A DNA stretch of 64,000 bases from Candidatus Villigracilis adiacens (GTDB taxonomy: Bacteria; Chloroflexota; Anaerolineae; Anaerolineales; Villigracilaceae): assembly GCA_016703605.1 (NCBI GenBank), contig JADJBU010000022.1, forward strand, positions 372,001 to 436,000, given 5' to 3'. Made by a program: the position numbers and the translations under genes. Numbering within the stretch: the stretch's first letter is position 1; the number at the start of each line of letters is the position of its first letter. Shown in pieces: positions 42,627 to 51,825 of this stretch. A model generated the notes under the pieces. The model made no database searches and had not been told where the DNA came from. It saw nothing but the letters and a program-made list of their open reading frames with translations.

Positions 42627-42662
42627 TAAACCATGCCCGATTTGCAAAACCCTTCGGGACGT
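42609..42662. repeat. CGTCCCGAAGG inverted repeat
   Basis: CGTCCCGAAGG (42609-42619) and CCTTCGGGACG (42652-42662). It spans the kinase stop codon and the first possible ATG (42633) of the next gene, and may act as an attenuating hairpin. The same arms recur at 44696-44729, 50793-50845 and, less perfectly, inside 53678-53898. Confidence 0.75.
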
Positions 42663-42680
42663 TCTACATGGAAAAGACTC

Positions 42681-43574
42681 ATGGAAAACATTGACGAACT
42701 GAAGCGCCGGACGACCGGCGAGCCAAAATATAAATTATCGAACGCGAACGTATTCGTCTCGCCGGGCGGGTTTCATTACATTGACCATCTCGACCCGGTG
42801 GCGGAGATTTCGCCGGAGATCGACGGCAGCGGGCTGACCGAAGCCGAGGTGGCTTATATCGAGAAGTCCCTGCAATCGAACCCGGAACGGCTGGAAAAGC
42901 AGGTTGCGGCGGCGCGGCGTCACGGCGGTATTTCGGGGAGGAAGGCGCTCGACATCGGCTGCGGCGGCGGCTTGTTCCTGGCCGCGTTGAAACGCGAAGG
43001 CGCGGAGGTGTTGGGGATCGAACTCAGCGACAGCCGCGCCCATTACTCAAAGACCAAACACGGGTTCGAAGTCGTCAAGCGCCCCATCGAAGACGCGTAT
43101 TGGAAAGGCTCTGCGGGCTCCTTCGATATCGTCACTCTTTGGGATGTGATCGAGCATGTCAATTATCCGCAGGCAACCTTGAATGCGGCGGCTGCGATGC
43201 TCACGCCCGGCGGCGTGCTGTTGATAGATACCCCCTGCCGCGACGCCTTCTACCATCGCTTCGGCGAACTTACCTATCGTTCGAGCGGCGGCAGGTTTCC
43301 GACTTTTCTCAATGCCATGTATTCGGCGAAACCGTTCGGTCACAAACAGATCCTTTCGCTGGCTGAAATGCGCTCCCTGCTCGAAACCGCGGGGCTGGAG
43401 GTGGCGGAGTTGAATCGCTTCCACGAACTTTCCTTCCCCTACGGTTTTTATTTGAAGAAACTGGTCGGCTCGGAACTGCTTGTAAAAATCCTGCTGCCCT
43501 TCGTCCATTTATTCTTTATCGTCTTCCCCATCCGCAACAAGATGCTGGCGGTTGGCCGGAAGGTCGGCGGGTAG
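42681..43574 (+). CDS. Class I SAM-dependent methyltransferase
   Basis: 297 residues from the ATG at 42681 (GGAAAAG upstream); an in-frame ATG at 42633 would put the start inside a repeat hairpin. Motif I ALDIGCGGGLFLAAL (about 92-106), acidic GIELSD, and motif FDIVTLWDVIEHVNYP are clear, followed by LTPGGVLLIDTPCRD. The C-terminus (about 265-290) has a hydrophobic segment. Methyltransferase_23-type enzymes often modify lipids, sugars or quinones; the substrate is unknown. Confidence 0.85.
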   Translation: MENIDELKRRTTGEPKYKLSNANVFVSPGGFHYIDHLDPVAEISPEIDGSGLTEAEVAYIEKSLQSNPERLEKQVAAARRHGGISGRKALDIGCGGGLFLAALKREGAEVLGIELSDSRAHYSKTKHGFEVVKRPIEDAYWKGSAGSFDIVTLWDVIEHVNYPQATLNAAAAMLTPGGVLLIDTPCRDAFYHRFGELTYRSSGGRFPTFLNAMYSAKPFGHKQILSLAEMRSLLETAGLEVAELNRFHELSFPYGFYLKKLVGSELLVKILLPFVHLFFIVFPIRNKMLAVGRKVGG

Positions 43575-43826
43575 CGCGCAAGCAGAACTTAAGGAGACCG
43601 TAATTGGAAATCGTGTGCAAGCAAAATATATCAGGCATGGAGTCGGCGGCGCAGTGACGCCGCCGTTGGCGCCAGCGGCATTTTTTGACTTTCGAGCAAA
43701 ATCGGGAGGTTTTGCTGTCCGAACTTACAACCTTTGCTTGCACACTGAAAATCGGAAGTTCTGCTTCCGGGCAATGTGTTTGGTAAAATAGCGGCATTCA
43801 TTACAAGAAAAAACCCGAGGAGAAAT
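43575..43826. other. Intergenic region with a 131-base inverted-repeat element
   Basis: No gene. TGTGCAAGCAAA (43614-43625) and its complement (43733-43744) bound a 131-base stretch that contains a GC-rich hairpin (GGCGGCG-CAGTGA-CGCCGCC) and a TTTTTT run near 43681-43686. The pairing could terminate or attenuate transcription towards terC. TAAAAT (43785-43790) is a possible -10 box for the next gene. Confidence 0.5.
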
Positions 43827-44678
<852 letters not shown>

Positions 44679-44695
44679 CCCCATCCGAAAAAGAC

Positions 44696-44734
44696 CGTCC
44701 CGAAGTTTTTTACGCCAACCTTCGGGACGTTTTT
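44696..44734 (+). terminator. Terminator built from a CGTCCCGAAG repeat
   Basis: CGTCCCGAAG (44696-44705) and CTTCGGGACG (44720-44729), followed by TTTTTC. Member of the CGTCCCGAAGG family; here it is placed as terminator between terC and the convergent thrB. Confidence 0.82.
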
Positions 44735-45621
44735 CATTCCGCCCGATACGCGCCGGTCTTATCCGGTTTCGTGATCAGGGACCTGGTTTCGATCCCCCGC
44801 TCGGCAAAAACACTGGCGATCTGCTTTCTTGCGGTCTCTGCTTCCTGCTGCGGAACGAAGGCAATGATCGAAGGTCCCGCGCCGGAAAGCGCCGCCGCCC
44901 CGAATTGTTTCGCCGTCTTATACGCCGCCGCGCCGCCTGAAATATGCTTTAACCGGTAGGGCTGATGGATACGGTCGTCCATTACCTTTCTCAGAAGGTC
45001 CAGGTCTCCCCGGCGCAGGGCGTCTGTCACCAGGACCGAACGCCCGATATTGTGGATCGCGTCGGCGCGCGAGACCGACCTGGGTAACACCGCCCGCGCT
45101 GTTTTTGTCAGCCATTCCACCAGCGGCTTGACGACCACCACCGTCCACTCGGGGAGTTCGTATTTTCGCCACATGATCTCATCGCGCGCGGTGACAGAGA
45201 CAACCAGCCCGCCGAACAAAGCCGGGGCGACGTTATCGGGATGTCCCTCCATCTCGGTCGCAAGTTTCAACAACGCCGGGTCATCCATCGGCCTGCCAAG
45301 AATCTCGTTTGCGCCGAGCAGCCCCGCCACAATTGCCGCCGCGCTCGAACCAAGTCCGCTGCTCATCAGGATGTTGTTACAGGTTGATATACGGACGCCC
45401 TCCATCCTCTTCCCGCAAACTTCGTGGAGTCTTGCGTAGGCTTTTGTGAGCAGGTTTTTATTGCCCTTGTTCAACTTTTCCGCGCCCTCCCCGCTCGCCT
45501 GATATTTCAATCCTTCCCATTTTTCGAAACTGATCTCGTTCCAAAGGTCGAGCGCAAGCCCCATGCAGTCGAAACCGGGACCGAGGTTGGCGGATGTGGC
45601 TGGCACGCGTATTTTTAACAT
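44734..45621 (-). CDS. thrB: Homoserine kinase
   Basis: 295 residues from the Met of MLKIRVPATSANLGPGFDCM. This is a GHMP kinase with the ATP motif ILMSSGLGSSAAAIVAG, substrate region EGHPDNVAPALFGGL and C-terminal AALSGAGPSIIAFVP. It phosphorylates homoserine for threonine synthesis. A TATAAT box ends 7 bases before the ATG and no ribosome site exists, so the message is probably leaderless. thrC starts 90 bases away on the opposite strand, so the two threonine genes are divergent instead of in the usual thrBC operon. Confidence 0.95.
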   Translation of the reverse strand: MLKIRVPATSANLGPGFDCMGLALDLWNEISFEKWEGLKYQASGEGAEKLNKGNKNLLTKAYARLHEVCGKRMEGVRISTCNNILMSSGLGSSAAAIVAGLLGANEILGRPMDDPALLKLATEMEGHPDNVAPALFGGLVVSVTARDEIMWRKYELPEWTVVVVKPLVEWLTKTARAVLPRSVSRADAIHNIGRSVLVTDALRRGDLDLLRKVMDDRIHQPYRLKHISGGAAAYKTAKQFGAAALSGAGPSIIAFVPQQEAETARKQIASVFAERGIETRSLITKPDKTGAYRAE

Positions 45622-45628
45622 GCGGCAC

Positions 45629-45634
45629 ATTATA
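45629..45634 (-). promoter_or_regulatory. -10 box of thrB, 7 bases from the start codon
   Basis: TATAAT on the minus strand, then GTGCCGC, then ATG. No convincing -35 box was found. Confidence 0.55.
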
Positions 45635-45675
45635 ATCGGCGCATAAGCGTAACCGGCGACTGTTATCGCCAAATC

Positions 45676-45702
45676 GCGCGATAGAGATCGCGCATTACGC
45701 AG
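45676..45702. repeat. Hairpin with AGAG loop, ending TTACGCAG
   Basis: GCGCGAT-AGAG-ATCGCGC (45676-45693), then ATTACGCAG, directly before the AGGAAG ribosome site of thrC. It has the same loop and tail as 7937-7965 with a completely different stem, as expected if the structure rather than the sequence is conserved. Confidence 0.65.
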
Positions 45703-45710
45703 GAAGCGCC

Positions 45711-46745
45711 ATGACCTATCAAGGATTGATACATCATTACAGGCAGTATCTCGACCTGCCCGCCCATACCCGGACGATCACCCTGCTCGAAGGGAACACG
45801 CCCCTCATCCCCATGCCGCGGCTGGGGCGCGACCTCGGCTGCGAGCTATTCGTCAAGTTCGAGGGATTGAACCCAACCGGCTCGTTCAAAGACCGCGGCA
45901 TGACCGCCGCCATCAGCGAAGCCGCCGGGCGCGGGGCGAAGACCGTCATCTGCGCTTCGACGGGGAACACTGCCGCGTCCGCCGCCGCCTATGCCGCCCG
46001 CGCCGGGCTGCGCTGCATTGTGCTGATTCCCGAAGGCAAGGTGGCGGTGGGCAAACTCGCTGGAGCGGTCGCCTACGGAGCGGAGGTGATTCAAATCCAG
46101 GGTTCGTTCGACGACGCGCTTTCGCTGGTGGTGGAGATCACCCAAAAGACGCCCATCGCCCTGGTGAACTCGATCAATCCCTATCGCATCGAGGGGCAAA
46201 AGACATCGTCGTTCGAGATCTGCGATGCGCTCGGCTCCGCGCCGGATTGGTTATGCCTGCCGGTCGGCAACGCCGGAAACATCACTGCCTATTGGGCGGG
46301 TTTCAAACAATACCAAAAGGGACTCCCACAAATATTGGGTGTGCAGGCGGAAGGCGCGGCTCCGCTCGTGCTGGGACATCCCGTCGAAAAACCGGAGACG
46401 GTCGCCACGGCGATCCGCATTGGAAAACCGGCAAGGGGCGAACAGGCTCTAGAAGCGGCGCACGAGTCGAAGGGGAGAATCATCGCCGTATCGGATGCGC
46501 AGATTTTGGATGCGCAAAAAATCCTCGCCGCCGAGGGGGTCTGGGTCGAACCGGCATCTGCGGCGGGAGTGGCGGGCCTGGTCGCAGAGACAGGCTCGGG
46601 CGCGTTTGAAGCGAAGGGCGGGAGAGTCGTCGTCGTCTGCACAGGGCATGGGATGAAAGACCCGTCCATCATCGCCGAATCGTTCAAGGCTCCGCGGGTC
46701 ATTCCGGCGGATTATCAAACTTTATTCGAAAGCATCGGAGGCTGA
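45711..46745 (+). CDS. thrC: Threonine synthase
   Basis: 344 residues. PLP lysine in NPTGSFKDRGMTAAISEA; ASTGNTAASAAAYAARAGL, LPVGNAGNITAYWAGF (PLP phosphate loop), EPASAAGVAGL and a final CTGHGMKDPS. It converts O-phosphohomoserine to threonine. AGGAAG lies 6 bases before the ATG, downstream of the AGAG hairpin. Followed 1 base later by the SAM hydroxide adenosyltransferase gene, so the two are cotranscribed. Confidence 0.95.
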   Translation: MTYQGLIHHYRQYLDLPAHTRTITLLEGNTPLIPMPRLGRDLGCELFVKFEGLNPTGSFKDRGMTAAISEAAGRGAKTVICASTGNTAASAAAYAARAGLRCIVLIPEGKVAVGKLAGAVAYGAEVIQIQGSFDDALSLVVEITQKTPIALVNSINPYRIEGQKTSSFEICDALGSAPDWLCLPVGNAGNITAYWAGFKQYQKGLPQILGVQAEGAAPLVLGHPVEKPETVATAIRIGKPARGEQALEAAHESKGRIIAVSDAQILDAQKILAAEGVWVEPASAAGVAGLVAETGSGAFEAKGGRVVVVCTGHGMKDPSIIAESFKAPRVIPADYQTLFESIGG

Positions 46746-46746
46746 A

Positions 46747-47538
46747 ATGTCCATTGTTACCGTTCTCACCGATTTTGGGACCGACAACGAATTTGTCGGC
46801 GTGATGAAGGGCGTGATCTACGGGATCGCGCCAGACGCCAAAATCGTAGACCTGACGCACAATATTCTGCGGCACGACGTCCGCGAAGGCGCGATTTCGA
46901 TCTGGCGGGCGTATCCATATTTCCCGCAGGGCACGGCGCATGTCTTTGTGGTGGACCCCGGCGTGGGTACGAGGCGGCGTCCCATCGCGGCGCGCATTCA
47001 CGGGCAATATTTTGTCGGTCCGGATAACGGCTTGCTGACGCCCATCATCGAAGATGCGGAAAGGGACGGCAAACCGGTCGAGATCGTCCACCTGCAAAAC
47101 CAGAAATACTGGCTCGAAAAAGTCAGCCGAACCTTCCACGGACGCGATGTCTTTTCGCCGGTGGGGGCGCATCTGGCAAACGGCGCATCGTTGGAAGATA
47201 TGGGCGCGGTCATCACCGATCCGGTGCGGTTGAATTTACCCAAACCCGTCAAGGTCGCAAACGGATGGGAGGCGCATATCAGCGTGATCGATTCCTTCGG
47301 CAATATGACCCTCGACCTGCCCGCCGCGGCTCTCGATGGAAGGACGGATGTCCTCTTTCGCTTGAAGGGCGTCGCGGTATCGGGCATTGTCGAGTCGTAT
47401 GGGCATAAGTCCGTCGGCGATCTCGTCGCCGTGGTGGATAGCGAAGAGTACCTGGAAATTGCAGTCGTCAACGGAAGCGCCAAAGAAAAATTAAATGCCG
47501 CAGTCGGCGATATGGTAGAAGTCGTTTTTTCCGGGTAA
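46747..47538 (+). CDS. SAM hydroxide adenosyltransferase (DUF62 family)
   Basis: 263 residues. N-terminal TLTDFGTDNEFVGVMKG-like sequence (VLTDFGTDNEFVG), AHVFVVDPGVGTRRRPIA, FVGPDNGLLTPI and the C-terminal beta-barrel with ISVIDSFGNMTLDL. DUF62 enzymes (related to fluorinase and SalL) hydrolyse S-adenosylmethionine to adenosine and methionine. GGAGG precedes the ATG, just after the thrC stop. The family's physiological role is uncertain; the neighbouring amino-acid genes give no direct clue. Confidence 0.92.
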   Translation: MSIVTVLTDFGTDNEFVGVMKGVIYGIAPDAKIVDLTHNILRHDVREGAISIWRAYPYFPQGTAHVFVVDPGVGTRRRPIAARIHGQYFVGPDNGLLTPIIEDAERDGKPVEIVHLQNQKYWLEKVSRTFHGRDVFSPVGAHLANGASLEDMGAVITDPVRLNLPKPVKVANGWEAHISVIDSFGNMTLDLPAAALDGRTDVLFRLKGVAVSGIVESYGHKSVGDLVAVVDSEEYLEIAVVNGSAKEKLNAAVGDMVEVVFSG

Positions 47539-47541
47539 AAT
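47536..47541 (+). promoter_or_regulatory. -10-like TAAAAT overlapping the upstream stop codon
   Basis: TAAAAT shares its TAA with the stop codon of the preceding gene and ends 7 bases (AGGCGCG) before the ATG of the ECF ATPase. Same spacing as the -10 of thrB and of the gene at 747. Confidence 0.5.
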
Positions 47542-47548
47542 AGGCGCG

Positions 47549-49192
47549 ATGCCTGAAAAACCACTCGTCATTGACAGCCTGACATTCAAATATAAAACCC
47601 GCCCTGAACTGGCTCTGGAGGACGTTTCCCTGGAGTTGAAACAGGGCGAGTTGCTATTAATCGCCGGTTCGAGCGGATGCGGCAAGACGACCCTGGCGCG
47701 CTGCATCAACGGCTTGATTCCGCGCAGTTACCGGGGGGAACGCAGCGGAAAGGTGTTATTGCATGGGCGCGAAGTCGCCGACATGCCCATCCCCGAGATG
47801 GCGCAGGTGGTTGGCACGCTCCTGCAGGACCCGGAGCGTCAGATCGTCGCCAGCAATGTTTTCAACGAGATCGCATTCGGACCCGAAAACCTGGGTCTGC
47901 CGCGGGGCGAGATCATATCCAGGGTCGATCAGGCATTGAGCCGCCTCAAACTCGAATATTTGCGCGAACGCGAAACCTTCAACCTCTCTGGCGGGGAAAA
48001 ACAGAAGGTGGCTTTGGCGGGCGTGCTGACGATGAACCCGTCCATTCTGCTGTTGGATGAACCCCTCGCCTCTCTCGACCCCGCGTCTGCTCATGAAGCC
48101 CTGGAGGTTTTCCGCAGCCTGGCAGACGAAGGCAAAACGGTCATCCTGGTGGAACATCGGGTCGAGGACGCCATCGAAGCGAAACCCGACCGCCTGCTTT
48201 ATATGGAAGAGGGTCGGATCAAGTACCTGGGTCCGATCACAGACCTGCCGAAGGAAATAGACCACACCCAGGTCAAACTCCCGGCGCCGTGGGTGGTGCG
48301 GAGGGTTAAGGCGCAGGGTGCAACCGTCAAGGAACCGCCCAAGCCTCCTGTTCAGGAGCGCGGCGATCCGTTGGTTGTCTTTGAAGATGTCAGTTTTCGA
48401 TACGACTCCGACCTGCCCTTCATTCTGGAAAATGTCAATCTCAAAATCTTCCCCGGCGACCTGATCGCCGTACTGGGACCGAACGGGGCGGGAAAGTCAA
48501 CGCTGGTAAAACACGCCATCGGGCTGCTCAAACCGACCAGTGGACGGGTGCTGGTCGAAGGACAGGACACCCGCAAGTTAAGCGTGGCGCAAATCGCCCG
48601 CACGCTTGGCTACGTATTCCAAAGCCCCACGCACATGTTATACGCGCCAACCGTCCAGGAGGAACTGGAGTTCGGACCGAAGAACCTCGCATACGACCCG
48701 ATGCTCATCCCGAAATTCGTAAACGAGAGTCTTTCCACGGTCAACCTGAACGGCTTTGCGGAATATCCGCCGCTGGGGCTTTCGTTCGGCCAGCAAAAAC
48801 GGACGACGATCGCGGCTGTCCTGGCAATGCGCTCCAAGATCCTCATCATGGACGAGCCGACCGCCGGGCAGGATTTTGCAAACTACACCCATTTCATGAA
48901 TACCATGTGCGATGTCTCGGAAGACGCGCAATCGGTGCTTTCGGCAAACTTCGCCGCAACCCTTTTCATCACCCACGACCTCGACCTTGCCGTGACCTAC
49001 GCCAACCGCGCCCTGCTGTTCGGCGACCGGCGCATTATTGCAGACGGCAAACCGCAGGATGTGTTGAAGGATGAGGAGCTCTTACTCAAATACCGGGTGA
49101 GACCCACCTCGCTTCTTCGTCTTAACCTAAGCCTGCTCCCGCAAACCGGAAGGTTTCTCCCCGCCGAATCCTTGGCGGCGTATGCTCCGTGA
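47549..49192 (+). CDS. ECF transporter ATPase with two fused ABC domains (EcfA-EcfA')
   Basis: 547 residues. First ABC domain (about 5-235): Walker A GSSGCGKTT, signature LSGGEKQKV, Walker B LLLDEPLASLD. Second domain (about 270-520): GPNGAGKST, LSFGQQKRTTIA, LIMDEPTAG. The second signature lacks the usual LSGGQ. In ECF systems the pair powers uptake of vitamins or their precursors with an EcfT scaffold and an S component, both encoded directly downstream. No ribosome site; leaderless start suggested by the -10 box 7 bases upstream. Confidence 0.93.
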   Translation: MPEKPLVIDSLTFKYKTRPELALEDVSLELKQGELLLIAGSSGCGKTTLARCINGLIPRSYRGERSGKVLLHGREVADMPIPEMAQVVGTLLQDPERQIVASNVFNEIAFGPENLGLPRGEIISRVDQALSRLKLEYLRERETFNLSGGEKQKVALAGVLTMNPSILLLDEPLASLDPASAHEALEVFRSLADEGKTVILVEHRVEDAIEAKPDRLLYMEEGRIKYLGPITDLPKEIDHTQVKLPAPWVVRRVKAQGATVKEPPKPPVQERGDPLVVFEDVSFRYDSDLPFILENVNLKIFPGDLIAVLGPNGAGKSTLVKHAIGLLKPTSGRVLVEGQDTRKLSVAQIARTLGYVFQSPTHMLYAPTVQEELEFGPKNLAYDPMLIPKFVNESLSTVNLNGFAEYPPLGLSFGQQKRTTIAAVLAMRSKILIMDEPTAGQDFANYTHFMNTMCDVSEDAQSVLSANFAATLFITHDLDLAVTYANRALLFGDRRIIADGKPQDVLKDEELLLKYRVRPTSLLRLNLSLLPQTGRFLPAESLAAYAP

Positions 49193-49196
49193 GTTT

Positions 49197-49237
49197 CCCT
49201 GTAACGCGAAAGCGCATACAGGGTTTAAGTTACAGGG
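49197..49237 (+). promoter_or_regulatory. Leader hairpin with two alternative pairings (possible regulator of the S component)
   Basis: CCCTGTAA (49197-49204) can pair with TACAGGG at 49217-49223, closing a stem capped by CGC-GAAA-GCG. It can instead pair, perfectly, with TTACAGGG at 49230-49237. The two pairings exclude each other, and the region lies between the ATPase and the S-component gene. It matches no riboswitch class I know. Confidence 0.4.
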
Positions 49238-49280
49238 TCAGCGTTCGTTCAAATTTGATCTATCAAAAAGGAGAGAAGTC

Positions 49281-49829
49281 ATGAACAATAGTAGCACTTG
49301 GGAATTCGGAACCCGCCAGGTTGTATACGGCGCGATTGGCGCGGCGCTGTACGGCGTGCTTTCGTGGGCATCCAACTTCGTACCCCTGCCCGCCGCGGGG
49401 AACGTCACCTTCCGCCCGGCGGTGGCTGTGTTGATCTTCTTCGGCGTGGCGTATGGTCCGTGGGTCGGGTTCCTCGCCGGCTTCATCGGCAACACGCTCG
49501 GCGACGCCATCAGCGGCTGGGGCTTTTTCTGGAACTGGAGCGTCGGCAACGGTCTGATGGGTCTGGTTGCGGGTCTGGTCGCGGCGCAGATCAAGGACTT
49601 CCGCGCGCAGGGCGACATCGTCAAGGCGGTCATTTACGGCATCGTTGGCGTGGCGGTCGGCATGTTGTTCGCATCATTCACTGAAATGATCACAAGCGGC
49701 ATCGACTTCAACACCGCGCTGGTTGGGTACTTCGTCCCGGCGTTCATCGGCAACGCGGTCGTCACGGTCATCCTGGTGCCCATTTTGATGATCGCATTCG
49801 CAGCGGTCGCTTCGAGAAGAGGCCGCTAA
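49281..49829 (+). CDS. ECF transporter substrate-binding S component
   Basis: 182 residues from the ATG with AAAGGAGAGAAG upstream; the longer frame overlaps the ATPase gene. Six hydrophobic segments, opening with GTRQVVYGAIGAALYGVLSW (the short AxxxA-type helix that contacts EcfT) and FFGVAYGPWVGFLAGFIGNT. It binds the transported vitamin-like compound; the layout is of the generic ECF_trnsprt group, so the substrate cannot be named. It lies between the double ATPase and EcfT. Confidence 0.88.
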   Translation: MNNSSTWEFGTRQVVYGAIGAALYGVLSWASNFVPLPAAGNVTFRPAVAVLIFFGVAYGPWVGFLAGFIGNTLGDAISGWGFFWNWSVGNGLMGLVAGLVAAQIKDFRAQGDIVKAVIYGIVGVAVGMLFASFTEMITSGIDFNTALVGYFVPAFIGNAVVTVILVPILMIAFAAVASRRGR

Positions 49830-49835
49830 CCAGCC

Positions 49836-50699
49836 ATGTTGGTCACCTGGAAGTACCGCCCGCGTAACACCTTCATTCAACGCCTCGATCCGCGCACACG
49901 TCTGCTCTTTTTCTTCTGCGTGATCTTCGGCTTGACCCTTCCGGACATCTGGGACTACCGCGTAATCCTTCCGCTCTTTGCGATGTCGCTGACCCTGTAC
50001 CTGCTTGCCCGCATCGAATGGAAGGACGTTAAGCGCGTCTGGCTGTTCATTTTTGTCCTGGTGTTCATGATCGTGGGGTTGAATGCCCTGCTTTCCGGGC
50101 GCGGCGGTCCCGCCTCGGTGACCAACACTGCATCGCCTGTCGTTTTTGAGGTCCTGGGGATTGATGTGACCATCGCCAAGATCTGGTTCGCCCTCACGCA
50201 GGTTGTGCGCATGATTACCATGACCCTGCTGGCAATCCCGATCCCCTACACGATGGACCCCAATATCTACGGGACGGCTTTCCGCAAACTGGGCTCCTCA
50301 GACAAGGTCTCCTTCACCATGGACCTGGCGTTCCGATTCCTGCCGACTTTTGCGCGCGACTTCACCATCACCATGGATTCGCAGCGCGCACGCGGGTATG
50401 AGTTGGAAAAGGTCAAGGGCGGAATTGCCTCGCGTTTGCGCAAGCTGGCGCCATTGATCATCCCTGTGGTGATGCAATCCACGGTGACGGGCGAAGAAGT
50501 GATCGACGCCATGGATTTGCGGGCGTTTGGCACCAATCCGCGCACGTGGATCAAGGCGGACGACCTGCGTTATAAATTTGCCGATTACATTATGCTTGGG
50601 CTGGCATTGATACTTTTAGTGGGAGGGTTTGTCCTGCGCTTCGGGCTTGGCATTGGCGAATTCTTCATCCCCGATTTTTTCACCAACCTGTTCCTGTAA
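49836..50699 (+). CDS. ecfT: ECF transporter transmembrane protein EcfT
   Basis: 287 residues with about five membrane helices. HRLDPRTRLLFF-like opening (IQRLDPRTRLLFFFC), long cytoplasmic coupling region with DLAFRFLPTFARDF and SQRARGYELE plus the second arginine motif MDLRAFGTNPRTW, the Ala-Arg-Gly-type signatures that dock on the ATPases. It links the S component to EcfA-EcfA'. 6 bases after the S-component gene; the terminator follows. Confidence 0.93.
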   Translation: MLVTWKYRPRNTFIQRLDPRTRLLFFFCVIFGLTLPDIWDYRVILPLFAMSLTLYLLARIEWKDVKRVWLFIFVLVFMIVGLNALLSGRGGPASVTNTASPVVFEVLGIDVTIAKIWFALTQVVRMITMTLLAIPIPYTMDPNIYGTAFRKLGSSDKVSFTMDLAFRFLPTFARDFTITMDSQRARGYELEKVKGGIASRLRKLAPLIIPVVMQSTVTGEEVIDAMDLRAFGTNPRTWIKADDLRYKFADYIMLGLALILLVGGFVLRFGLGIGEFFIPDFFTNLFL

Positions 50700-50715
50700 A
50701 AGGGTTGGGGTAAGA

Positions 50716-50758
50716 CCAAACAAAAAGCGCCGCTTCAGGAACGGCGCTTTTTGTTTGG
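50716..50758 (+). terminator. Very long perfect terminator hairpin
   Basis: CCAAACAAAAAGCGCCG (50716-50732), a 9-base loop and the exact 17-base complement (50742-50758), which includes the TTTTTG tract. Works in both directions. Confidence 0.9.
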
Positions 50759-50792
50759 CAGGGGTATGTTTCAAATGAGTCGAAAGGAAGAA

Positions 50793-50845
50793 CGTCCCGA
50801 AGGTTTTTCCGAGAGATTGTGCCGCTTTTACGACCCCTCGGGACG
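50793..50845. repeat. CGTCCCGAAGG inverted repeat
   Basis: CGTCCCGAAGG (50793-50803) with CCTCGGGACG (50836-50845). Lies between the ECF terminator and the end of the convergent DUF1684 gene. Confidence 0.7.
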
Positions 50846-50908
50846 GTCTCAACTGAAATCGAACACATCCATTTGGCAGGCTCGTTTACCTGCGGCAGAT
50901 GATCCTGG

Positions 50909-51739
50909 TTATTTGAAGACACCCCGCGGGTAGGTCTCACCGGCTGCGACTTTGAAATTAAGGTGGTTCTGCTCCGGCGCGAAAACACATGTGGCAAAAT
51001 CTGTGAACGCGCAGGGCGGGTTGTAGGCTTTGTTGAAGTCGAGAAAGATCCTTCCATCCGGCTCCACATCGGCGATGAGATAGCGCCCTGTGGGAAAGGT
51101 TTCTGTTTCGCTGGTGGGGTCCCAAAAGCGGAGGAACAGCGTGCCGTCATCCTCTTTGTTGATATCCAACTGATGGGTGGCGCCGCCCAGCACAAAGGTG
51201 ACATAGCCTTCCACTGGAAATTCCGCCCGTTCGCCGGTGAGGTCGGGGAAGTAAGCCATTTTGGGGCGGTCGTAGGCGGTAAAAACCGCGGGGACCCGAT
51301 ACGCTTCATCGATGTCGAACCAGGTGCGGGCGGGGAAGGTGACGCGTCTTTCGTCCTGGTTATCCCACAACCGGACTCCCATCCGGTTTCCGCGTTGGAT
51401 CACAACCAGCTGCAATCCTTCAAGTTTGACGAAACTGGGGTTTTCCGCAACGTCGGGTTCGAGAATGGAAAATTCAACCGGGGCGTCGCCAACCATCACT
51501 TTTTGACCGGGATTGGTTCTCAGCGTTACCGACCTGCCGTTGAACTCGAATTGCCCCACCACGGGGGGCACGCGGGCCGGCAGTTGAACCTCGCTGGCGG
51601 GGTCCGAGCCGAACTGGTTCCTGCCCAGTTTCAGCCAGAAGAGACCCGCCAATGACAGCCAGTTATTATCCTTGCGGATGTTCGCATCGCGTTCCCCGCG
51701 CCAATCGTTGATCGCCTGCCTGTATGTTTTTTCTGCCAT
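50909..51739 (-). CDS. DUF1684 family protein
   Basis: 276 residues. The family hallmark WLSLAGLFWLKLGRNQFGSD appears at about 27-46, then LDINKEDDGTLFLRFWDPTS and the C-terminal FDFNKAYNPPCAFTDFATCV (FLDFNKAYNPPC). DUF1684 proteins are widespread and of unknown function, sometimes annotated as heme-binding-like. A TATAAT box (complement of 51748-51753) ends 8 bases before the ATG with no ribosome site, so a leaderless message is likely. Confidence 0.9.
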   Translation of the reverse strand: MAEKTYRQAINDWRGERDANIRKDNNWLSLAGLFWLKLGRNQFGSDPASEVQLPARVPPVVGQFEFNGRSVTLRTNPGQKVMVGDAPVEFSILEPDVAENPSFVKLEGLQLVVIQRGNRMGVRLWDNQDERRVTFPARTWFDIDEAYRVPAVFTAYDRPKMAYFPDLTGERAEFPVEGYVTFVLGGATHQLDINKEDDGTLFLRFWDPTSETETFPTGRYLIADVEPDGRIFLDFNKAYNPPCAFTDFATCVFAPEQNHLNFKVAAGETYPRGVFK

Positions 51740-51825
51740 ATTCCAAAATTATACCAAAGCAAATTTGCGCGGGCGGTGGCTTTCATTTTTGATAAAATGA
51801 AAACAAACGCATCAAGGAGCAGAGC

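Noticed and set aside
42633..42680. ATG at 42633 as start of the methyltransferase
   Set aside because: It lies inside a CGTCCCGAAGG hairpin and lacks a ribosome site; the ATG at 42681 has GGAAAAG upstream. Not fully excluded.
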